7,840 nt of DNA from the NCBI GenBank assembly GCA_012514775.1, contig JAAYZQ010000334.1, positions 1 through 7,840 of the forward strand, written 5' to 3'. The notes under the pieces are model-generated. The model was not told the DNA's origin. It made no database searches and worked only from the letters and a program-made list of their open reading frames with translations. Source of the stretch: Anaerolineaceae bacterium. Lineage in GTDB: Bacteria > Chloroflexota > Anaerolineae > JAAYZQ01. Every line of letters begins with the position of its first letter. The stretch's first letter is position 1. The translations under genes and the position numbers were made by a program. This document shows positions 6,101 through 7,840 of this stretch, one piece after another.

Positions 6101-6366
6101 AGGGCTGCGGCGTCGATGGGTTGGTCCTTCACGTCGAACGTACCATCCAGCCCATCGATCACCAGGTTAGCCAGCAGCGCCAGGTCCGGGTCGACAGAGT
6201 TGTGGTGGACGTCCAGGTAGACGTGGGGACCGCATGCCTCCTGGGCCGCCGGGGCGGCCGCGGGATCTGCCGCGTGTGCCGGCACGGATGCCAGAAGCAC
6301 GCACAGCAGCGTGCTCATAGCGATGACTGCACTCAACGTCTCATGAACTCTTGACTGCCCCTTCAT
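3178..6366 (-). CDS. Secreted multidomain protein with tandem GATase/DUF4350-like repeats and EF-hand loops
   Basis: A 1062-aa exported protein of unknown role. The start at 6366 is set by AAGGAGGG 5 bases upstream; an ATG 9 codons earlier lacks a site. A signal peptide ends at VPAHA|AD (residue 32). Four units follow: 45-297, 298-553, 554-819 and a diverged 820-1062. Each of the first three has GYNVLLVAYPEVAF- or YDVLVLMLP-like strands, then 'FVRDGGRLIVLGEW' and a GD-[SA]-[NS]-LW ... NN-x-x-LA-x-NVL ending. This resembles the glutamine-amidotransferase-like Rossmann fold of DUF4350/GldG proteins, without a visible catalytic triad. Units 1 and 2 carry perfect EF-hand loops (DTDGDGAVNLNE at 267-278 and 522-533); unit 3 has lost it. 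Unit junctions have closely spaced Cys pairs. The C-terminus reads LHLPLIVRDYP. It is probably a cell-surface or secreted binding protein; the ligand is unknown. Confidence 0.88.
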   Translation of the reverse strand: MKGQSRVHETLSAVIAMSTLLCVLLASVPAHAADPAAAPAAQEACGPHVYLDVHHNSVDPDLALLANLVIDGLDGTFDVKDQPIDAAALQGYNVLLVAYPEVAFAPAEISAVAGFVRDGGRLIVLGEWASFVPPTHANALLEGVGAGITIHFGTVNDPTDNEGGAAYWPVIHQFAAHPLVQGVGEVATYAGASLSVIGPAVALASGDADSYTGSMALRGEASSEGGEIAGVTPQDLVPGAPIVMAFARVGMGSVFVTGDSNLWSGSDTDGDGAVNLNERNNRQLAYNVLDYPWCDFPCGPHVYFDIHHNSTGYPGDLSALADLAVWDLDGTVAVKDQAIDAAALEGYNVLLVAYPEVAFTPAEIAAIAGFVQDGGRLIVLGEWGPFVPPTHANALLEGVGTGITINADTVYDPTNNEDATAMWPVIHQFAAHPLVQGVGEVATYAGASLTVIGPAVALASGDADSYAAVVALRGEASSEGGEIAGATPQDLVPGAPIVMAFARVGMGSVFVTGDSSLWSGSDTDGDGAVNLNERNNRQLAYNVLDYPWCVVPGCRQILFDETHGWASDGLIGDYTIEAGFRELAAFLQRRGHIVHSLQDPAPLDLPTLGRYDVLVLMLPKEAYTVPEKEAIARWVRDGGRLVTVSDWTTWANPSPDILNEVHAYVGDGLIHAADNVQDPTDHAADTILWPLIHEFAPEPVNQGVRIVLSLAAASVQVSSPAFGTAFGDDDTVAIPTMAAARGSTGVSGAEAAPAPAERAIQPVVMQAMAPVGQGDVWAIGDANLWGSSDLLGGGAFILYNYNNARLAHNVLAFGETCQRCRVALFKDADPWALRDADARSQAGPATSQEPAITPADILSLADANEQVMHMRNIPYDVWTTADVGAVDLAPYCRVIVASAQTHAFYAAISSDRAWLESWVAAGGILEFHGATYIYESWAGLPMPGGWTMLDEAQDDVTVLIDDHPILNQPNAIDPAALDSWAFSSHGHLIDLPWVTRRIVAGEPSGEPATVEIALGRGCVIATTQTLEWAWANDYSPLLENVILLPGCTITRLHLPLIVRDYP
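4708..6234 (-). repeat. Tandem in-frame duplication of about 760 bp inside the secreted-protein gene
   Basis: The segments 5476-6234 (253 codons) and 4708-5475 (256 codons) are direct repeats. Identity is highest over 4721-5100 against 5486-5865 (offset 765 bases), where I see only about a dozen mismatches. Indels are whole codons, so the frame is kept. The low divergence points to a recent duplication or ongoing gene conversion. Unit 3 (3910-4707) is homologous only at protein level. Confidence 0.9.
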
Positions 6367-6625
6367 CCTTTCCCTCCTTGTGTTGAAAGGCATCGCTCCA
6401 AATCAGCGTATCACCCACCAGCCAGGGTTCCATCCTCTGGCAGGCAGCAGACAAAACCTCCAGGTTAGCAGCGCAACAACCACTGGGGGGATTAGAGATG
6501 ACGGGCGCCATCTTCAGATTTCGACCGCCGTGCGTCAACTGCGGAGAACAGGACGGCTGACAACGAGCATCACGATGGCCCGGGTAACAGAAAACCGAGT
6601 GTCGACTTCAGCCGGATTCCGTTAC
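6367..6625 (-). other. Long 5' leader of the secreted-protein gene
   Basis: About 260 bases separate the predicted transcription start (near 6625) from the ATG at 6366. I see no recognised riboswitch, and the one open frame (6341-6538) overlaps the gene start and looks like chance. A structured or regulatory leader is possible but not shown. Confidence 0.4.
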
Positions 6626-6631
6626 GGACAT

Positions 6632-6660
6632 AGTATAACACCCTGGCGCGCTAGTGTCAA
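6632..6660 (-). promoter_or_regulatory. Consensus sigma-70 promoter driving the secreted-protein gene
   Basis: On the minus strand TTGACA (6655-6660) is followed, after exactly 17 bases, by TATACT (6632-6637). This is a perfect -35 with a 5-of-6 -10 at optimal spacing. It points toward the large gene and is the only strong promoter upstream of it, so strong housekeeping expression is expected. Confidence 0.8.
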
Positions 6661-6799
6661 GTTTTATTCAAATAGCCGGCCCGTCGTGGCTTGCGCCGGC
6701 TGCCTGGCCGGATGCGAAAGGCCCCTGCACAGATCGAAGCTGGATCCGGCCGATGCCGTGCAAGAGTTGAGTGCAAGAGGACGTCCTACCTGCAACTTG
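6661..6799. other. Intergenic segment between divergent promoters
   Basis: No gene is evident. Two direct copies of GTGCAAGAG (6758-6766 and 6771-6779, 13 bases apart) end 23 bases before the -10 box of the metallopeptidase gene, in the place where an activator or repressor could bind. AT content rises around 6655-6675 beside the divergent promoter. Confidence 0.35.
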
Positions 6800-6808
6800 T
6801 GGTATAAT
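6800..6808 (+). promoter_or_regulatory. Extended -10 promoter of the metallopeptidase gene (leaderless)
   Basis: TGGTATAAT is a perfect extended -10 element. The expected start of transcription, 6-7 bases after it, falls at 6814-6815, which is the A of the ATG at 6815. No ribosome binding site precedes that ATG. There is no good -35 (bases at the proper distance read GACGTC), which an extended -10 can tolerate. Confidence 0.7.
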
Positions 6809-6814
6809 AGGGCC

Positions 6815-7180
6815 ATGGATCAAGACGTCTTTGAGCAGCTCGTCGTGGAGGCCCTGGACAGCCTGCCCGAGGAGATCCAGGGCTGGCTGGACAACGTGGC
6901 CGTCGTGGTCGCCGAGCGGCCGACGCCCGAGCACCGGCAGCAGGCGGGCCTGCGCCGGGGCCAAACGCTCTTCGGCCTGTACGTGGGCGTGCCCAAGACC
7001 AACCGGGGCTTTACCTACGGCGAAATTGTCCCGGACAAGATCATAATCTTTCAGCGGCCCATCGAGCGCTGGTGTCGGACGCCCGACCGGATACGCGAGT
7101 GCGTGCGGCAGACGGTGCTGCACGAGATCGGGCACCACTTTGGCATGGACGAGGACGAGCTGCGCGAGGCGGGGGTGTGA
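6815..7180 (+). CDS. Zincin-like metallopeptidase family protein (HExxH)
   Basis: A 121-aa cytoplasmic protein of the minimal zincin (metallopeptidase family, DUF1025-type) group. The C-terminal HEIGHHFGMDEDEL holds the zinc site: H103, catalytic E104 and H107, with acidic residues D112/E113 placed to give the third ligand. Upstream are the family's N-terminal helix (FEQLVVEALDSLPEEI, 6-21), the VAVVVAERPTPE strand (28-39), LFGLYVGVP and the PDKIIIFQRPIE segment. Length and order match the family. Physiological substrates are unknown. The frame stays open far upstream, but the ATG at 6815 fits the family's N-terminus and the position of the promoter, implying leaderless translation. A hairpin follows 22 bases after the stop. 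Confidence 0.92.
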   Translation: MDQDVFEQLVVEALDSLPEEIQGWLDNVAVVVAERPTPEHRQQAGLRRGQTLFGLYVGVPKTNRGFTYGEIVPDKIIIFQRPIERWCRTPDRIRECVRQTVLHEIGHHFGMDEDELREAGV

Positions 7181-7201
7181 GCTCCTCAACTGCAGTTAAC
7201 C

Positions 7202-7238
7202 GCCGCGTGGCTCCGGCCCGATCTCGGAGCCACGCGGC
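7202..7238 (+). terminator. Strong 13-bp hairpin between the metallopeptidase and membrane-protein genes
   Basis: GCCGCGTGGCTCC (7202-7214) and GGAGCCACGCGGC (7226-7238) are perfect complements with an 11-base loop; two more pairs (one G-T) may extend the stem inward. It starts 22 bases after the metallopeptidase stop and ends 7 bases before the AAAAGGAG site of the next gene. No T-tract follows, so it could equally be a processing/stability hairpin or a translational control element of the downstream gene. Confidence 0.6.
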
Positions 7239-7258
7239 CGACGGAAAAGGAGACTTCC

Positions 7259-7528
7259 ATGGGATGTGCCTGTCTGTTTGCCCTACTGGCGGCCAGCGCG
7301 CCTCGCCTGGCCCTGATCCTCATCTGGCTTTTTACCAACTGGATCGGCCGGGCCTTTGATTCGTTCCTCATCCCCCTGCTGGGCTTTATCTTCCTGCCGC
7401 TGACGACGGTAATCTATGTCCTGGTCTTTCCCGGCGGCCTGTCGACGTTCGACATTATCCTCCTCGTCGTCGGCGTCATCTTTGACCTGAGCTCGTATGG
7501 CGGCGGGGCATATGGGCGGCGGAGATAG
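7259..7528 (+). CDS. Conserved small three-helix membrane protein, function unknown
   Basis: An 89-aa protein with hydrophobic segments at about residues 3-25, 33-58 and 64-79 and a Gly/Arg tail (YGGGAYGRRR). The pattern MGC-x-L ... APRL-x-L-x-L-I-WLFT-x-W ... AFDSFLIPLLGFIFLPLTT ... FDLSSYGGG resembles a family of unnamed small membrane proteins I recall from Actinobacteria and Chloroflexota; no function is known to me. AAAAGGAG (7245-7252) lies 6 bases before the ATG. The stop TAG abuts the ATG of the GNAT remnant directly, suggesting the two were once, or still are, translationally coupled. Confidence 0.85.
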   Translation: MGCACLFALLAASAPRLALILIWLFTNWIGRAFDSFLIPLLGFIFLPLTTVIYVLVFPGGLSTFDIILLVVGVIFDLSSYGGGAYGRRR

Positions 7529-7572
7529 ATGCCAGTCTCCATTCGACCCGCACAGGAGCTGAGACTGGGCAT
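7529..7572 (+). repeat. Inverted repeat covering the start of the GNAT remnant
   Basis: ATGCCAGTCTC (7529-7539) is complementary to GAGACTGGGCAT (7561-7572) except for one bulged G. The arms flank 21 bases that include the apparent join between N- and C-terminal GNAT sequence. The left arm includes the start codon. It may mark how the deletion formed, or may hide the start codon in a hairpin. Confidence 0.5.
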
Positions 7573-7663
7573 CTGGGAGTTCAACCAGGCGGCTCGGGCC
7601 TTCTACGAGACCGTGGAGTTCAGGACTCTGAAGCGGAAGATCGTCGCCGAGCTCCCGGTCTAG
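7529..7663 (+). pseudogene. GNAT acetyltransferase remnant with internal deletion
   Basis: A 44-codon frame from ATG 7529, with no gap after the preceding stop, to TAG 7661. Its first residues (MPVSIRPAQE) look like a GNAT N-terminus. The rest (LRLGIWEFNQAARAFYETVEFRTLKRKI) is the C-terminal beta-strand/helix of a GNAT domain, matching the usual 'N-x-A-A-x-x-FYE-x-x-GF-x-T' pattern with VEF where LGF is normal. The roughly 100 residues between, including the acetyl-CoA pyrophosphate loop, are missing, so it cannot be an active acetyltransferase. The family is well supported; the single-deletion history is inferred. Confidence 0.7.
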
Positions 7664-7675
7664 ACTCCAATCTGA

Positions 7676-7819
7676 GGGGTACCAACGGCAGGTACCGCCC
7701 ATCACAGGCATCAGGAGGACCTGGACGAGTTCCGCGAGACGAAACACGTCCATTGGGACATGTCCATGGAGCCCAAGGCGTGGTGGTACCCCTACGAGAT
7801 CTATGCCCGGGAGAGATAG
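7676..7819 (+). pseudogene. C-terminal fragment of an unrecognised protein
   Basis: After a TGA at 7673 a frame runs to TAG 7817-7819 and ends with WDMSMEPKAWWYPYEIYARER. This composition (Trp/Tyr-rich, acidic EDLDEF start) looks like real protein rather than chance. There is no credible ribosome binding site; possible ATGs at 7760 or 7766 would give fewer than 20 residues. I do not recognise the family. Next to a GNAT remnant it is most likely the tail of another decayed gene. GGTACC repeated at 7679-7684 and 7691-7696 near its left edge may mark the break. Confidence 0.35.
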
Positions 7820-7840
7820 CGAGGGGCGCGCTCCCGGCCG

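Noticed and set aside
4582..6354. Two long plus-strand frames (277 and 303 codons) with repeated sequence opposite the secreted protein
   Set aside because: They arise because the GC-rich repeat gene is also open on the other strand; their mutual similarity only mirrors the duplication.
1..7840. CRISPR array, tRNA, rRNA, complete insertion sequence or phage genes
   Set aside because: No regularly spaced short direct repeats, no cloverleaf with tRNA signatures and no transposase or integrase motifs were seen; the 1630-1684 cloverleaf lacks tRNA features such as a CCA end and a T-loop.

Overview
The window is GC-rich DNA, probably from an uncultured member of the Chloroflexota (Anaerolineae/Caldilineae-like). 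The clues are strong Shine-Dalgarno sites of the AAGGAGGG type, a secreted repeat protein ending in an 'LPLIVRDYP' tail of the kind I recall from Chloroflexota exported proteins, and a dispersed-type palindromic repeat. The assignment is inference; no rRNA or other phylogenetic marker is present.

Layout. (1) 1-1502, plus strand: the 3' end of a spermidine/putrescine ABC permease (potC) and a complete polyamine-binding lipoprotein gene (potD), the tail of a pot operon. (2) 1503-1707: a convergent intergenic region packed with three inverted repeats, one a 55-base two-hairpin element. (3) 1708-1977, minus: a GlsB/YeaQ-type small membrane protein with a good -10 box. (4) 2308-2793, plus: two tandem small membrane-protein genes, each interrupted by one in-frame TGA. 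(5) 2794-3177: strong hairpins around a possible 62-aa basic protein. (6) 3178-6366, minus: a 1062-aa exported protein made of tandem GATase/DUF4350-like domains, two of them near-identical and carrying EF-hand calcium loops, transcribed from a consensus sigma-70 promoter about 260 bases upstream. (7) 6815-7180, plus: a zincin-like metallopeptidase, apparently leaderless. (8) 7259-7528, plus: a conserved three-helix membrane protein. (9) 7529-7840: remnants of a GNAT acetyltransferase and of an unrecognised gene.

The most interesting part is the tandem pair at 2308-2793. The two small proteins are diverged paralogues that share the pattern [UGA]-I-V-x-I-x-x-G-V and, 26-27 residues later, F-H-x-V-x3-L-x2-F. 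Both carry the TGA at the same aligned position, followed by ATT GTG and then by a stem-loop. Counting the U of UGA as base 1, both loops have G25-U26 and both RNAs have U17, much like the bacterial SECIS (the E. coli fdhF element has U17 and G23-U24). The simplest reading is that these are members of an undescribed family of small membrane selenoproteins. Selenocysteine machinery (selA, selB, selC, selD) is not in the window, so this remains a testable inference. TGA is used as a normal terminator by neighbouring genes, and TGG is the usual Trp codon, so genome-wide reassignment is unlikely.
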